A stretch of DNA of 64,000 bases from JBPRGG01 sp051418075 (GCA_051418075.1 JBPRGG010000071.1:1-64000); one strand, 5' to 3'. Positions 49,669 through 59,361 are shown, counted from the first letter of the stretch. Translations and numbers: made by a program. Notes: a model not told the origin generated them from the letters alone.

Positions 49669-50577
49669 TGATTCTCTTCTTCTCATTTTGCCGGCTGGTA
49701 TACCAAACATCATCTTGAACCGGCGACAGAAATAAGCTGTATCTTTGTATCCCACTTCCTTACCAATATCACGGATACTCTTTTTGGTGGTCCTTAGCAA
49801 ATTAACAGCCTGTTCCATTCTTTGATATTCAATGTAATCCTGGGGGTTGATGCCAGTAAGCATTTTAAAATATTGGCCTACGTAGTCTTCAGATACGTTA
49901 GCTACATTGGCCAGGATCTTATTGGAAAGATCGCCTTCAAGGTTCTCTTTGATGTAGGCAAAAATATCAATCAATCGGGGATCTTTGAAGTAGGTGCTGT
50001 TAGTGGCCAGCTGCTCCACAAAAAGACGATTGGTAATAATGTAACGAATGACCTCAACCACCAAATATTCTGTGTTGATTTTCACAACCCTCTCATTGCC
50101 AGCCAAATCAGATACGTTCTCATTAAAAATATTCTCAATTAACTGGGTAATTTTAGGGCTGTTACGTATAACAAAAGGCGGTATATCCAAACTGGCAAAA
50201 AAGTTTACAGAATCAAAAACTTTAGCGTCAAAATTAACATAACTGAAACTTTCCTGTTCCTCACCATCTAAATCTTTGATGTTGAAGCTTTTAATGAAAT
50301 TCTCCTTTTTACTGATGAAATCATCATTTGTCATAGTAGTGGAAGACCCACTACCATAGGTCATAGGCACCATTTTTCCACCAGGTACAAATAACAGTTC
50401 TTTTTCTTTGACTACTTCTTTATCCTGGCCATACTTTACTTCTCCTTTATGGACCAGCATAATGGTGTTTTCTACATCATAATAGTTCTTAATGGTGACA
50501 GGTTGTAATATTCTAATATTTTTTGCCTTAATAAACCTAACTCCTAAAGATTCAATTATTTTATTATAATCTTCCAT
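49654..50577 (-). CDS. AraC-family transcriptional regulator
   Basis: The 307-residue protein ends in the AraC DNA-binding domain (about 205-300): LANVANVSEDYVGQYFKMLTG for the first helix-turn-helix and IRDIGKEVGYKDTAYFCRRFKMMFG for the second. The N-terminal half is not a standard arabinose cupin, but contains a strand-rich segment (EVKYGQDKEVVKEKELLFVPGG) that may bind a ligand. The stop overlaps the end of the convergent synthase gene by 15 bp. Targets unknown. Confidence 0.92.
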   Translation of the reverse strand: MEDYNKIIESLGVRFIKAKNIRILQPVTIKNYYDVENTIMLVHKGEVKYGQDKEVVKEKELLFVPGGKMVPMTYGSGSSTTMTNDDFISKKENFIKSFNIKDLDGEEQESFSYVNFDAKVFDSVNFFASLDIPPFVIRNSPKITQLIENIFNENVSDLAGNERVVKINTEYLVVEVIRYIITNRLFVEQLATNSTYFKDPRLIDIFAYIKENLEGDLSNKILANVANVSEDYVGQYFKMLTGINPQDYIEYQRMEQAVNLLRTTKKSIRDIGKEVGYKDTAYFCRRFKMMFGIPAGKMRRRESLINI

Positions 50578-50730
50578 GGTATAAATTGGTAATCCGAAAA
50601 AATAGAATTTTCTCTAACTTTTGTTGTACAAATTTTATAAAAAATATTTTAATGTACAAGCGACATATAAAAAAAGTACAAAAAAAATTTAAATCCTTAT
50701 TGTATTTTATTTATAACTGGGGAAACTAAC

Positions 50731-51879
50731 TTATTTTATATGCTTTAGAATAGATTTTGCAATAGTTAATTTTTGCATTTCTGAAGTTCCTTCATAAATC
50801 TGAGTGATTTTGGCATCGCGCAACATCCTTTCCACATGATACTCTTTAACATAGCCATATCCTCCATGTATTTGAATGGCTTCATTGGTCACTTCCATAG
50901 CAACCTGGGAAGTAAATAATTTGGCCATAGCGCTGGCCTGAGAATAATTCTGGTCCTGATCCTTTAAAAAGGCGGCTTTCAGACACAAACTCCTGGCTGC
51001 CTCTATCTGGGTAAACATTTCTGCCAGTTTAAATTGTATAGCCTGGTGACGGGCAATTAACTGACCAAAAGCCTTTCTTTCCTGGGCATATTGTAAAGCC
51101 AGCTCATAGGCACCTGAGGCAATACCCAATGCCTGAGCTGCAATGCCGATCCTGCCTCCGTTCAGACTTTGCATGGCTATACGGAATCCTGATCCTGGTT
51201 TTCCCAACAGATGAGATTTTGGTACTTTTACCTGTTCAAATCCAATGGAATGGGTATCCGAACTTCTGATACCCAATTTATTTTCACCAGGATATACCGT
51301 CACCCCTTCCCAGGCTTTTTCCACCAAAAATGCATTAATTCCCTTATATCCCTGAGATGGAGCAGCATTGGCAAAAACGATGTATAGTGAAGCGCTGCTG
51401 CCATTTGTGATCCAGTTTTTGGTGCCGCTAAGCAAGTAGTATTCTCCCTGATCCTCGGCCAGGGTACTAATGGCGGTGGCATCTGATCCGGCCTCCGGCT
51501 CTGACAAGCAATAGGCTCCCAGAATTTCACCGGTAGCCAGCTTTCCCAAATACTTTTCTTTTTGATCGGCATTTCCATGCATTTCCAAAGGCCAGCAGAC
51601 CAGTGAGTTATTTACTGACATAATGACAGCTGCCGATGCATCCACTTTGGCAATCTCTTCCATAGCCAATACATAAGAAATGGTATCCATACCGCCTCCT
51701 TGGTATTGTGGGTGTACCATCATGCCCAAAAACCCCAGTTCCCCCATTTTTTTTACAGGTTCCTGCGGAAAAATTTTCTTTTCATCTCTTTCAATCACAC
51801 CGGGCAGGAGTTCAAGGCGGGCAAAATCTCTGGCGGCCATTTGTACCGCCAGCTGTTCCTCGGTAAGGTTAAGATCCAT
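50731..51879 (-). CDS. Acyl-CoA dehydrogenase
   Basis: FAD enzyme that introduces the trans-2,3 double bond in acyl-CoA beta-oxidation or branched-chain amino-acid breakdown. The 382 residues have AYCLSEPEAGSDA, TGTKNWITNG (as SGTKNWITNG), ERKAFGQLIARHQAIQ, and the C-terminal QIYEGTSEMQ carrying the catalytic base (Glu363). The pattern fits the short/branched-chain class. Single gene; a terminator of the zinc peptidase gene lies 65 bp upstream of its start. Confidence 0.95.
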   Translation of the reverse strand: MDLNLTEEQLAVQMAARDFARLELLPGVIERDEKKIFPQEPVKKMGELGFLGMMVHPQYQGGGMDTISYVLAMEEIAKVDASAAVIMSVNNSLVCWPLEMHGNADQKEKYLGKLATGEILGAYCLSEPEAGSDATAISTLAEDQGEYYLLSGTKNWITNGSSASLYIVFANAAPSQGYKGINAFLVEKAWEGVTVYPGENKLGIRSSDTHSIGFEQVKVPKSHLLGKPGSGFRIAMQSLNGGRIGIAAQALGIASGAYELALQYAQERKAFGQLIARHQAIQFKLAEMFTQIEAARSLCLKAAFLKDQDQNYSQASAMAKLFTSQVAMEVTNEAIQIHGGYGYVKEYHVERMLRDAKITQIYEGTSEMQKLTIAKSILKHIK

Positions 51880-51943
51880 TTAGTTCTGGTTTATGTTTGA
51901 GTAAACAACCATGGATGGTCTTCTGATGTTTGGACATGATCAT

Positions 51944-51982
51944 AAAAAAAGGTTAAAAAATGATGAACCATTTTCTAACCTT
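51944..51982 (-). terminator. Rho-independent terminator after the zinc peptidase gene
   Basis: On the minus strand a 14-bp stem with one mismatch (51969-51982 with 51949-51962) has a 6-nt loop and runs into seven T (51950-51944). It lies 31 bp past the stop of the peptidase gene. Confidence 0.8.
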
Positions 51983-52013
51983 CAGGATATTTAATTAAAA
52001 TGATATTTTCTAA

Positions 52014-52706
52014 TTAATCTCTGTTGCCTAAAAACAGGGAAATATAGTACAACAAGGTTACCAGCGAGCCAACTGCAGCTACCACATAGGTCATGGCGGC
52101 CCATTTAAGAGCATCTTTGGCCATATATTCTTCCTGGCCTCTTACAACTCCCCGATCACTCATCCAGGCCAAAGCCCGCTTACTGGCATCAAATTCTACC
52201 GGCAAGGTTACCAGTGAGAACAAAGTGATCACAAAATAGGCTCCAATCACCACCAATATTACCATTTCAAAGGGAAATGCAGTGGTTAGGAAAAATCCGC
52301 CGAAAATACTGGCCAGCATCACAAAATTTAAAACCTTGGCACTAATGTTCTGAACTGGTACCATGGCAGTCCGGAATTCCAGGAAACTATAGGCTTTGGC
52401 ATGTTGTACAGCATGACCACATTCATGGGCAGACACTGCAGCCGAAGCAGCAGACCTTCCGTAATATACCTCTTCACTTAAATTTACTGTTTTATTGGCA
52501 GGATTATAATGGTCTGTAAGCTGACCCTGAGTGGGAACTATTTTTACATCATAAATGCCATTATCATGCAACATTTTTTCAGCAATTTCAGCTCCGGACA
52601 TGCCTCCAGCCAGCTGCACCTGCGAATATTTCCTGAACTTACTTTTAAGCCTGGAACTTACGGCAAAACTCAAAATTGCAAATACTATAAAAATTACTAT
52701 CAACAT
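52014..52706 (-). CDS. Neutral zinc metallopeptidase (YugP-like)
   Basis: The 230-residue membrane protein has an N-terminal transmembrane helix (1-18), the zinc motif AHECGHAVQH (His94, Glu95, His98), two further hydrophobic stretches (about 122-165), and a C-terminal helix (about 205-226). The AEKMLHDNGIYDV and KTVNLSEEVYYGRS blocks and the second-domain DASKRALAWM match the Zn_peptidase_2/YugP family. Probably membrane-protein quality control; substrates are unknown. Minus strand, 101 bp after the flippase-like gene. Confidence 0.92.
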   Translation of the reverse strand: MLIVIFIVFAILSFAVSSRLKSKFRKYSQVQLAGGMSGAEIAEKMLHDNGIYDVKIVPTQGQLTDHYNPANKTVNLSEEVYYGRSAASAAVSAHECGHAVQHAKAYSFLEFRTAMVPVQNISAKVLNFVMLASIFGGFFLTTAFPFEMVILVVIGAYFVITLFSLVTLPVEFDASKRALAWMSDRGVVRGQEEYMAKDALKWAAMTYVVAAVGSLVTLLYYISLFLGNRD

Positions 52707-52807
52707 CTCTTTATCAATTTTAGAAACAAATCACAAATCAATACGAAAATCATTACAAATATGTTGCCATATTATTTCATGTTGGGAGAAAGACAAAGTG
52801 TCCAGAA

Positions 52808-53854
52808 TCAGGAAGTTTCTGTAACTGATGAGGGACGAAATTCGGGGGAGTTTATCCTGGTGCTTTTCTTCTTGATGATCAAACTGATCAGAAAACTAAT
52901 GCCACCTACAATGATGACCATTGCTACCTGCGAAGTGTGCAATAATGTGGCGAATAATACCCCATCCTCCTTATCAATGCCATACAACACCAGCACACTG
53001 GCTACAAATGCGTGGTAGGCTCCAATTCCACCTTGCACCGGGGCAGCCATACCCAGACTACCCATGGCCAAAATAGATAATCCAGCCAATAAACTTAAGG
53101 AAGAAGTTTCCGGCAAAGCAAAAACTACAACATAAGACATGGCATAATACAGAATCCAGATCATGATGGTTGATAATATAAATCCAATCATATGATCTAC
53201 CCGGCGTATACTGGTAAGCCCTTCTACCAATTCCCTTAAAAAGCCTCTGACCTTGATAAAAATTTTATTTTTTTTGATTCTTTCCTTGTGATGACGTAAT
53301 ACCAAAAATGCAGTAATTAAGCCGGCACCGCCCAGACCAGCTACGATGTACACCAAGAGCAGGTTACGCCCGATCAAAGCCAGTTTATCTTCAAAAAAAC
53401 CAGTAAAATAATCATTGAGCAAGTCAAACTCAACTACAAACGCGGCAGCAACAATTAATAAAAGAACCAGAAAATCAATGATCCTTTCTGCCACCACTGT
53501 ACCCAGAGATGAGGTCATGGCTACATCATCAGTTTTTTTCAATATACCACAACGGGTCACTTCACCCATACGAGGCACCAGTAAATTGGCAAAATAACCC
53601 ACCATCACCGCCAGAAACGTTCTGAACAGATTTAACCGGTATCCTATGGGTTTGAGCAACAAATTCCAGCGATAAGCCCTCAAGATATGTGCTATCAGGG
53701 CAAAAAATATGGAGAGAACAATCCACTTAAAATCTGCCTGCCTAAGTTTTAAAAACATCTGGTTCAGGTCAATATCCCGAAACACGAACCATAATAATAT
53801 TCCTGCCACAGCCAGGGTGACGGTATATTTAAGAAAAGATCTTAATTTTTTCAA
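52808..53854 (-). CDS. Lysylphosphatidylglycerol synthase-type flippase (UPF0104/AglD-like)
   Basis: The 348-residue integral membrane protein has about eight transmembrane segments and the family motifs ILRAYRWNLLLKPIGY, MVGYFANLLVPRMGEVTRC and GLSILAMGSLGMAAPVQGGIGAYH. It corresponds to the transmembrane domain of MprF-type proteins without the aminoacyltransferase domain, which is found in UPF0104 proteins. It probably flips or transports lipid-linked molecules. The start is 3 bp after the panD stop, so it is in the pan operon, an order common in this phylum. Confidence 0.9.
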   Translation of the reverse strand: MKKLRSFLKYTVTLAVAGILLWFVFRDIDLNQMFLKLRQADFKWIVLSIFFALIAHILRAYRWNLLLKPIGYRLNLFRTFLAVMVGYFANLLVPRMGEVTRCGILKKTDDVAMTSSLGTVVAERIIDFLVLLLIVAAAFVVEFDLLNDYFTGFFEDKLALIGRNLLLVYIVAGLGGAGLITAFLVLRHHKERIKKNKIFIKVRGFLRELVEGLTSIRRVDHMIGFILSTIMIWILYYAMSYVVVFALPETSSLSLLAGLSILAMGSLGMAAPVQGGIGAYHAFVASVLVLYGIDKEDGVLFATLLHTSQVAMVIIVGGISFLISLIIKKKSTRINSPEFRPSSVTETS

Positions 53855-53857
53855 GGC

Positions 53858-54220
53858 TTAATTTAATTTGGATTCCAGCAGGTTACTTTGGCTGTTGGGA
53901 AACAATATTTTAGGTTGGTAGGTTCTGGCCTTTTCTTTCTCAATCAACATATAGGAAATGATTATGATGATATCTCCCACCTGTGCTTTTCTTGCAGCAG
54001 GACCATTAAGACATACCATTCCACTGCCTCTTTTACCTTTGATCACATAGGTTTCCAGTCGTTCACCGTTATTCACATTAACGATCTGAACCTTTTCATT
54101 CTCTACCAGGTCTGCTGCATCCATCAGGTCCTGATCCAGGGTAATACTGCCCACATAATTCAAATCCGCCTGGGTAATCTTAACCCTGTGAATTTTTGAT
54201 TTTAATATTTCAATATACAT
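53858..54220 (-). CDS. panD: Aspartate 1-decarboxylase
   Basis: Makes beta-alanine for pantothenate. The 120-residue proenzyme has Lys9 and His11 (LKSKIHRVKIT), and the self-cleavage site YVGSITLD (Gly24-Ser25), where the serine becomes the pyruvoyl group. Further residues (YVIKGKRGSGMVCLNGPAARKAQVGD) complete the active site. Length fits. It follows panC by 103 bp on the minus strand and precedes the flippase-like gene by 3 bp. Confidence 0.97.
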   Translation of the reverse strand: MYIEILKSKIHRVKITQADLNYVGSITLDQDLMDAADLVENEKVQIVNVNNGERLETYVIKGKRGSGMVCLNGPAARKAQVGDIIIIISYMLIEKEKARTYQPKILFPNSQSNLLESKLN

Positions 54221-54323
54221 ATTCCCTCTGTTTTGAGAGTGTATAACTAATTCAATATTGTAACAACAAAATAAAAGGCAAAGTTAGATATTTTTCTTTG
54301 AATTCTAAAAGCAATGTTTCATA

Positions 54324-55172
54324 CTATCCGTTCAGAATCAAATTATCTATCAGGCGTACCCCTTCAATTTCAGCTGCAATACAAACAGCCAAGGGGATTT
54401 TTTCTCTAACAACAGATACAGGCATAAGATCATCTGCCCCTGCTACTTCCAGATATTCCAACTTGATCCGGGGGAACTTCTTTATTAAATCTATGCCTGC
54501 CTGCCTGGCCTGGTGAACAGAATGACCCGCTTCAAGTTGGTCCCTTACCAGGGAAAGACTCTGAAACAATTGAGGCGCTACTTCACGCCCGGCAGCATTT
54601 AATCTGGCATTCCGGGAAGACAGGGCCAGGCTGTCTTGATCTCTGACAACAGGCATCATCATCAATTTTACCGGCATAAATAACTCATCCACCATCTTCT
54701 GAATGATCATAAATTGCTGCAGATCTTTCTGACCAAAATAAGCCTGGTCTGGCTGAACAATATTCAACAGTTTATTTACCACCAGGGCTACACCATTAAA
54801 ATGTCCCGGGCGATGTGATCCTTCCATTACCTGATCCAAAGGGCCCAGATCAAAATTTATAAAGGATTTTTGGGGGTACATCACCTGATCTTCCGGTAAA
54901 AAAAGTACATCACAGCCAATGTTTTCTAAAAGGTGCTGGTCTTTTTGGTAATTGCGGGGATAGGTGCGAAGGTCACGGGGATTATTAAATTGGGTGGGAT
55001 TGATGTAAATACTACAAACGGTAACTTGATTATCTTGCTTGCTTTGCTCCAACAGCGACAGATGACCCTGATGCAATGCACCCATTGTAGGTACAAAGCC
55101 TACCTTTTGAGAAGCTAAAAATTTTTGCTTTAAAAAGGCTTTTAAAGGTTCTATTTTTTTAAAAATAACCAT
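54324..55172 (-). CDS. panC: Pantoate-beta-alanine ligase
   Basis: Joins pantoate and beta-alanine with ATP. The 282 residues show PTMGALHQGHLSLL (HxGH nucleotide-binding motif), SIYINPTQFNNP, YFGQKDLQQFMIIQKM (the KDxQQ signature) and ALSSRNARL. All active-site motifs are present. It is the first gene of the minus-strand panC-panD-flippase set and diverges from the GT5-like gene, 129 bp away. Confidence 0.97.
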   Translation of the reverse strand: MVIFKKIEPLKAFLKQKFLASQKVGFVPTMGALHQGHLSLLEQSKQDNQVTVCSIYINPTQFNNPRDLRTYPRNYQKDQHLLENIGCDVLFLPEDQVMYPQKSFINFDLGPLDQVMEGSHRPGHFNGVALVVNKLLNIVQPDQAYFGQKDLQQFMIIQKMVDELFMPVKLMMMPVVRDQDSLALSSRNARLNAAGREVAPQLFQSLSLVRDQLEAGHSVHQARQAGIDLIKKFPRIKLEYLEVAGADDLMPVSVVREKIPLAVCIAAEIEGVRLIDNLILNG

Positions 55173-55254
55173 ATAAAATTAAATTATAGTAATAATATTA
55201 GCTATTGTCACGTTTTTAAATGGAATGAATAGGGTTAAAATCGTAAAAATTTAC

Positions 55255-55262
55255 TATTTTTG
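55255..55262 (+). promoter_or_regulatory. -7 promoter element of the GT5-like/DUF4270 unit
   Basis: TATTTTTG matches TAnnTTTG and would give a transcript start near 55268, about 34 nt before the ATG at 55302. No clear -33. Confidence 0.45.
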
Positions 55263-55301
55263 TAAACCCATTTATAGAAACAAATCAAACATCTCAAAAA
55301 T

Positions 55302-56114
55302 ATGTCAAAATTGCGAATACTTTATGTAGCAAGTGAAATTGATCCTTTCTTGCATACTTCTCAGGTGGCCGAATTCGTAAGAAAACTGCCACAAGCGATG
55401 CAGGAAAGAGGAATGGAAATCCGTATCCTTGTACCCAGATTTGGGTTAATTAATGAGCGTAAAAACAGATTGCATGAAGTGGTGCGGTTGTCTGGAATTA
55501 ATATAGCGGTTGGTGATGAAGAGAAGCCATTAGTGATCAAGGTTGCATCTATTCCAAATGCCAAATTACAGGTATATTTTATAGATAATGAAGATTACTT
55601 CCACCGTAAATCAGTTTTCTTTGATAATGAAAACAATTTTTACGAGGACAACGACGAAAGAGCCATCTTTTTCTGCAAAGGTGTGATTGAAACGGTACGA
55701 AAACTGGGATGGACTCCGGACATCGTTCATTGTAATGACTGGATGACCAGCTTGATCCCCATGTATTTGAAAACCAAATACAAAAACGACCCAATATTTA
55801 AGAAAACAAAAACGGTTTTTACAGTTTATGATAATGTATATTCTCATAAATTCAGTAGTGATCTGATTGATAAGGTAAAAATGGTCGATATCGATGAAAA
55901 ACTGCTGGTTAACCTTGAATCTGCTGATTTGGAAGGATTCATAAAAATTGGTATAGAATATGCTGATGTTGTCATCAAAGCAGAGGAAGAGTTTACCAAT
56001 GGATTGAACCAGTTGTTTAATGAGCTTCCTAAAAATAAGAAGGTCGATATCATCGAAAAAGGTGAGAACTTTTTGGATTCATATTATAATTTATATAATG
56101 AACTTATTGGTTGA
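55302..56114 (+). CDS. Glycogen/starch synthase-like protein, N-terminal GT5 domain only
   Basis: The 270 residues align with the catalytic N-terminal Rossmann domain of GlgA: RILYVASEIDPF at the start, LVPRFGLI, VYFIDNEDYFHRK, IVHCNDWMTSLIPMYLKT. The C-terminal nucleotide-sugar domain is absent and the KTGGL loop that binds ADP-glucose reads HTSQV, so it is unlikely to be an active glycogen synthase. The gene is conserved next to panC and DUF4270 in Cytophagales (from memory), which suggests a structural or regulatory job in the envelope. Overlaps the next gene by 17 bp. Confidence 0.88.
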   Translation: MSKLRILYVASEIDPFLHTSQVAEFVRKLPQAMQERGMEIRILVPRFGLINERKNRLHEVVRLSGINIAVGDEEKPLVIKVASIPNAKLQVYFIDNEDYFHRKSVFFDNENNFYEDNDERAIFFCKGVIETVRKLGWTPDIVHCNDWMTSLIPMYLKTKYKNDPIFKKTKTVFTVYDNVYSHKFSSDLIDKVKMVDIDEKLLVNLESADLEGFIKIGIEYADVVIKAEEEFTNGLNQLFNELPKNKKVDIIEKGENFLDSYYNLYNELIG

Positions 56115-57465
56115 AAAAACAAAAAATATCTCTTATCAGTCAGGGCTAATGATTTTATTGTTAGCCCTGATTTTATTTTCATGCGAGGAGACTAATGAAA
56201 TAGGAGAGGATTTTATTACAGATAAAGATAAAGTAGGGGTATTTGAGGCGATATTGCCGATTTCAACCCCGGTAAAATTAATAGATTCTGTAATTACTGA
56301 AAGTAATAGCCGTTTTTTATCAGGCTCATATCATGATCAAGATTTAGGAAAAGTAAGTGCAGAAGGCTACATGGATTTTTTCATTGGTCAAAAAGTGCCG
56401 GAACTGGCTTCTGATGCAGTATTTGATTCCCTGATAGTAGAATTGCGGTCTTTATACTACTATGGTAATGACATGGATCAGGATCAGATTTTGAACATCC
56501 ACCAATTAAAAGATACTATTCAGGTTATTCAGGTAGAGGAAGTGGGCCCTGATAGCACTTCAAGATCCAGGTTATTTAAGTATAGTTTTCAGTCTGAGGA
56601 ATATTTTGAGGAACCTTTAGGCTCCGTCAGTTTTTCGGTTACTGATGAATTAATTGATGATGATTCGCTTTTAACTATCAGGTTGAATGAAGATTTTGGT
56701 GAGTTGCTTTTTGATAAAGTAAAAAATGATACTTCTTTGATAAATTCAAGAACTGATTTTGGTGCTTTGTTTAAAGGTTTGGCCATAGTACCTGATCATC
56801 AGCAGAATAGTGCCGTAATAGGATATTCTGTGAGCAATTCAAATATGAGACTTTATTATCATTCGTCACAAGACACGTCCAGTATAGCTTTTAGATTTTC
56901 CGGAGTGACTTATAGCAGCATCAAAACAGATTTTGCAGGAACAGCTCTGGCCGGATTGGAGGAGACAGAAGGCTTGTTTGATCCGGCAGAACCCAGAATT
57001 TATTCCCAGAGCGGAACATCTATTGCCCCGGTTTTTAGTTTTGACCGGTTTCAGGAATATGCTGATTCTGTGGGAAATATTATTATTAATGAAGCTATCC
57101 TGGAAATAAAAATAAAACCCTATGATGATTTTACACCTCCTCCAAGGTTTCTGTATGTTTATGCAACTGACAGTACCTACAATGTATTAAATACTGCCAC
57201 AGGGGGTTTAACTCTGGATAACAATGGGAGTATTACCGCTCCTTCCCAGAACCGGGTTCCTTTAAATATCAGATTTCAAAAAAATCAAAATGCGTATTAT
57301 CTGAATACGACCCTGTTTTTACAAAATTTATTAGAAGAAAATAGCACAATAAATAATATTATGCTGTATCCCTTTGTTTCAGAAGGGTCATCCACCACTA
57401 TAGACCGTTATATAGCGGATTTTGAAGATGTGAAACTATACGTTTATTATACAACCGTAAGATAA
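56098..57465 (+). CDS. DUF4270 family lipoprotein
   Basis: From ATG 56098 the product has 455 residues. A hydrophobic N-terminal signal (about 17-30) ends in ILFSCEETNEIG, a lipobox with the acceptor cysteine. The rest is beta-rich with repeated asymmetry, typical of DUF4270: FITDKDKVGVFEAILPISTPVKLIDS, SFSVTDELIDDDS, and tail VSEGSSTTIDRYIADFEDVKLYVYYTT. An in-frame ATG at 56020, inside the GT5-like gene, is rejected. The chosen start overlaps the GT5-like stop by 17 bp, so they are translationally coupled. Probably an outer-membrane-anchored protein of unknown function. Confidence 0.85.
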   Translation: MNLLVEKTKNISYQSGLMILLLALILFSCEETNEIGEDFITDKDKVGVFEAILPISTPVKLIDSVITESNSRFLSGSYHDQDLGKVSAEGYMDFFIGQKVPELASDAVFDSLIVELRSLYYYGNDMDQDQILNIHQLKDTIQVIQVEEVGPDSTSRSRLFKYSFQSEEYFEEPLGSVSFSVTDELIDDDSLLTIRLNEDFGELLFDKVKNDTSLINSRTDFGALFKGLAIVPDHQQNSAVIGYSVSNSNMRLYYHSSQDTSSIAFRFSGVTYSSIKTDFAGTALAGLEETEGLFDPAEPRIYSQSGTSIAPVFSFDRFQEYADSVGNIIINEAILEIKIKPYDDFTPPPRFLYVYATDSTYNVLNTATGGLTLDNNGSITAPSQNRVPLNIRFQKNQNAYYLNTTLFLQNLLEENSTINNIMLYPFVSEGSSTTIDRYIADFEDVKLYVYYTTVR

Positions 57466-57519
57466 TAATTTTTTAATTTTATAATTTGTTAACCAATCAC
57501 TTAACCAATTTTTTAAATT

Positions 57520-59361
57520 ATGTGTGGAATAGTAGCTTATGTAGGATCCAGACAAGCCCATGAGGTAATTGTTAAAGGTTTGAAAAGATTAGAATATCGC
57601 GGCTATGACAGTGCCGGAATTGCCTTGCTGAATGACAATAAAATGCATGTTTATAAAAAGCAGGGTAGAGTCTCAGAGTTGGAGAATTTTGTTTTAGATA
57701 AAGACCTGAACAGCCATATTGGTTTAGGACATACCCGCTGGGCTACCCATGGAGCACCTACAGATTTAAATGCCCATCCTCATACCTCCGGTAATGGAGA
57801 ATATGCCATCATTCATAATGGTATTATTGAAAATTACAGTTCCATCCGCCAGGAACTAATCAACAAGGGTCATACCTTTCAAAGTGAAACGGATTCTGAA
57901 GTGTTGATCCATTTTATTGAAGACATAAAGAAGTATAATGATTGCAGTCTGGAAGAGGCAGTCAGACTGGCCCTAACCAAAGTAGTGGGAGCCTATGCCA
58001 TTGTGGTATTATCTAAAAATGATCCAAATACCTTGATTGCCGCACGTAAAGGCAGTCCATTGGTTATAGGATTAGGCAAAGATGAATTTTTCCTGGCTTC
58101 AGATGCCACCCCTATTGTTGAGTATACCAATGAAGTGGTTTATATGAATGATCAGGAAATTGCAGTAATTAAGGATAATTCGCTCAAAATAAAAACTACC
58201 CAGGATATTCCTTCCACACCCTATATCCAAACCCTTGATATGGAACTGGAAGCCCTGGAGAAAGGTGGATTTGAACATTTCATGTTGAAGGAAATCTTTG
58301 AGCAACCTAAATCCATCAAAGACAGTATGCGGGGCAGGTTGATCGCATCTACCGGCCATCTGGTATTAGGTGGCATTCGCGAATATCAAAATAAACTATT
58401 GCAGGCAGAAAGAATAATTATCATTGCCTGTGGAACCTCCTGGCATGCCGGTCTGGTAGCTGAATATTTCTTCGAAGATTTTTGTCGCATCCCTGTAGAA
58501 GTAGAATATGCCTCTGAATTTCGTTACCGAAATCCGGTGATCAAAGAGGGAGATGTGGTGATAGCCATTTCTCAATCCGGTGAAACTGCCGATACTTTGG
58601 CCGCCATGGAACTGGCCAAATCCAAAGGAGCCATCATTTTTGGGGTCTGTAATGTGGTGGGCTCCTCCATAGCCCGTTTTTCTCATGAAGGCGCTTATAC
58701 CCATGCCGGCCCGGAAATCGGTGTGGCCAGTACCAAGGCCTTTACCGCCCAATTAACATTGCTTTCCATGATTGCCCTGCTGGTGGCTCGCAAAAAGGGC
58801 ACCATCAAAGATCACAAGTATCATGAACTATTGGTGGAGTTGGAAAATATTCCAGCTAAAGTGGAAAAGGTGCTGGAAAAAACGGATAGCTCCATCAAAA
58901 AAATGGCTGAAACTTACAAAGATGCCCGTAATTTCCTTTACCTGGGTAGGGGATACAATTTTCCGGTAGCCCTGGAAGGTGCTTTAAAGTTAAAGGAGAT
59001 TTCCTACATTCATGCTGAAGGTTATCCTGCTGCGGAAATGAAACATGGTCCGATTGCCCTGATAGATGCAGAAATGCCGGTAGTATTCATAGCCACCAAT
59101 GACAGTTCCTATGACAAGATCGTTTCCAATATCCAAGAGGTGAAGGCCCGTAAAGGAAAAGTAATCGCTATAGTAACTGAAGGCGATGACCTTATACCGG
59201 AAATGGCCGACCATGTGATTGAAGTGCCATCGGCCAATGAAGCTTTTATGCCCATGGTAGCGGTGATCCCCCTACAATTGTTATCCTATCATATTGCAGT
59301 GATGAGAGGATGCTCTGTAGATCAGCCACGCAACCTGGCTAAATCAGTGACGGTAGAATAA
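57520..59361 (+). CDS. glmS: Glutamine-fructose-6-phosphate aminotransferase (isomerising)
   Basis: First step of amino-sugar synthesis, giving glucosamine 6-phosphate for peptidoglycan and LPS. The 613 residues have Cys2 as the nucleophile (MCGIVAYVG), the glutaminase residues RWATHG and HNGIIENY, two SIS domains (ISQSGETADTLAAMELAK near 350; LGRGYNFPVALEGALKLKE near 485), and the C-terminal PRNLAKSVTVE with the lysine and the terminal glutamate. Start fixed by the N-terminal Cys. 54 bp after DUF4270 and 8 bp before the hemB open frame. Confidence 0.98.
   Translation: MCGIVAYVGSRQAHEVIVKGLKRLEYRGYDSAGIALLNDNKMHVYKKQGRVSELENFVLDKDLNSHIGLGHTRWATHGAPTDLNAHPHTSGNGEYAIIHNGIIENYSSIRQELINKGHTFQSETDSEVLIHFIEDIKKYNDCSLEEAVRLALTKVVGAYAIVVLSKNDPNTLIAARKGSPLVIGLGKDEFFLASDATPIVEYTNEVVYMNDQEIAVIKDNSLKIKTTQDIPSTPYIQTLDMELEALEKGGFEHFMLKEIFEQPKSIKDSMRGRLIASTGHLVLGGIREYQNKLLQAERIIIIACGTSWHAGLVAEYFFEDFCRIPVEVEYASEFRYRNPVIKEGDVVIAISQSGETADTLAAMELAKSKGAIIFGVCNVVGSSIARFSHEGAYTHAGPEIGVASTKAFTAQLTLLSMIALLVARKKGTIKDHKYHELLVELENIPAKVEKVLEKTDSSIKKMAETYKDARNFLYLGRGYNFPVALEGALKLKEISYIHAEGYPAAEMKHGPIALIDAEMPVVFIATNDSSYDKIVSNIQEVKARKGKVIAIVTEGDDLIPEMADHVIEVPSANEAFMPMVAVIPLQLLSYHIAVMRGCSVDQPRNLAKSVTVE

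Noticed and set aside
53888..54199. 103-codon plus-strand frame inside panD
   Set aside because: Shadow of a well-conserved gene; no independent signals.
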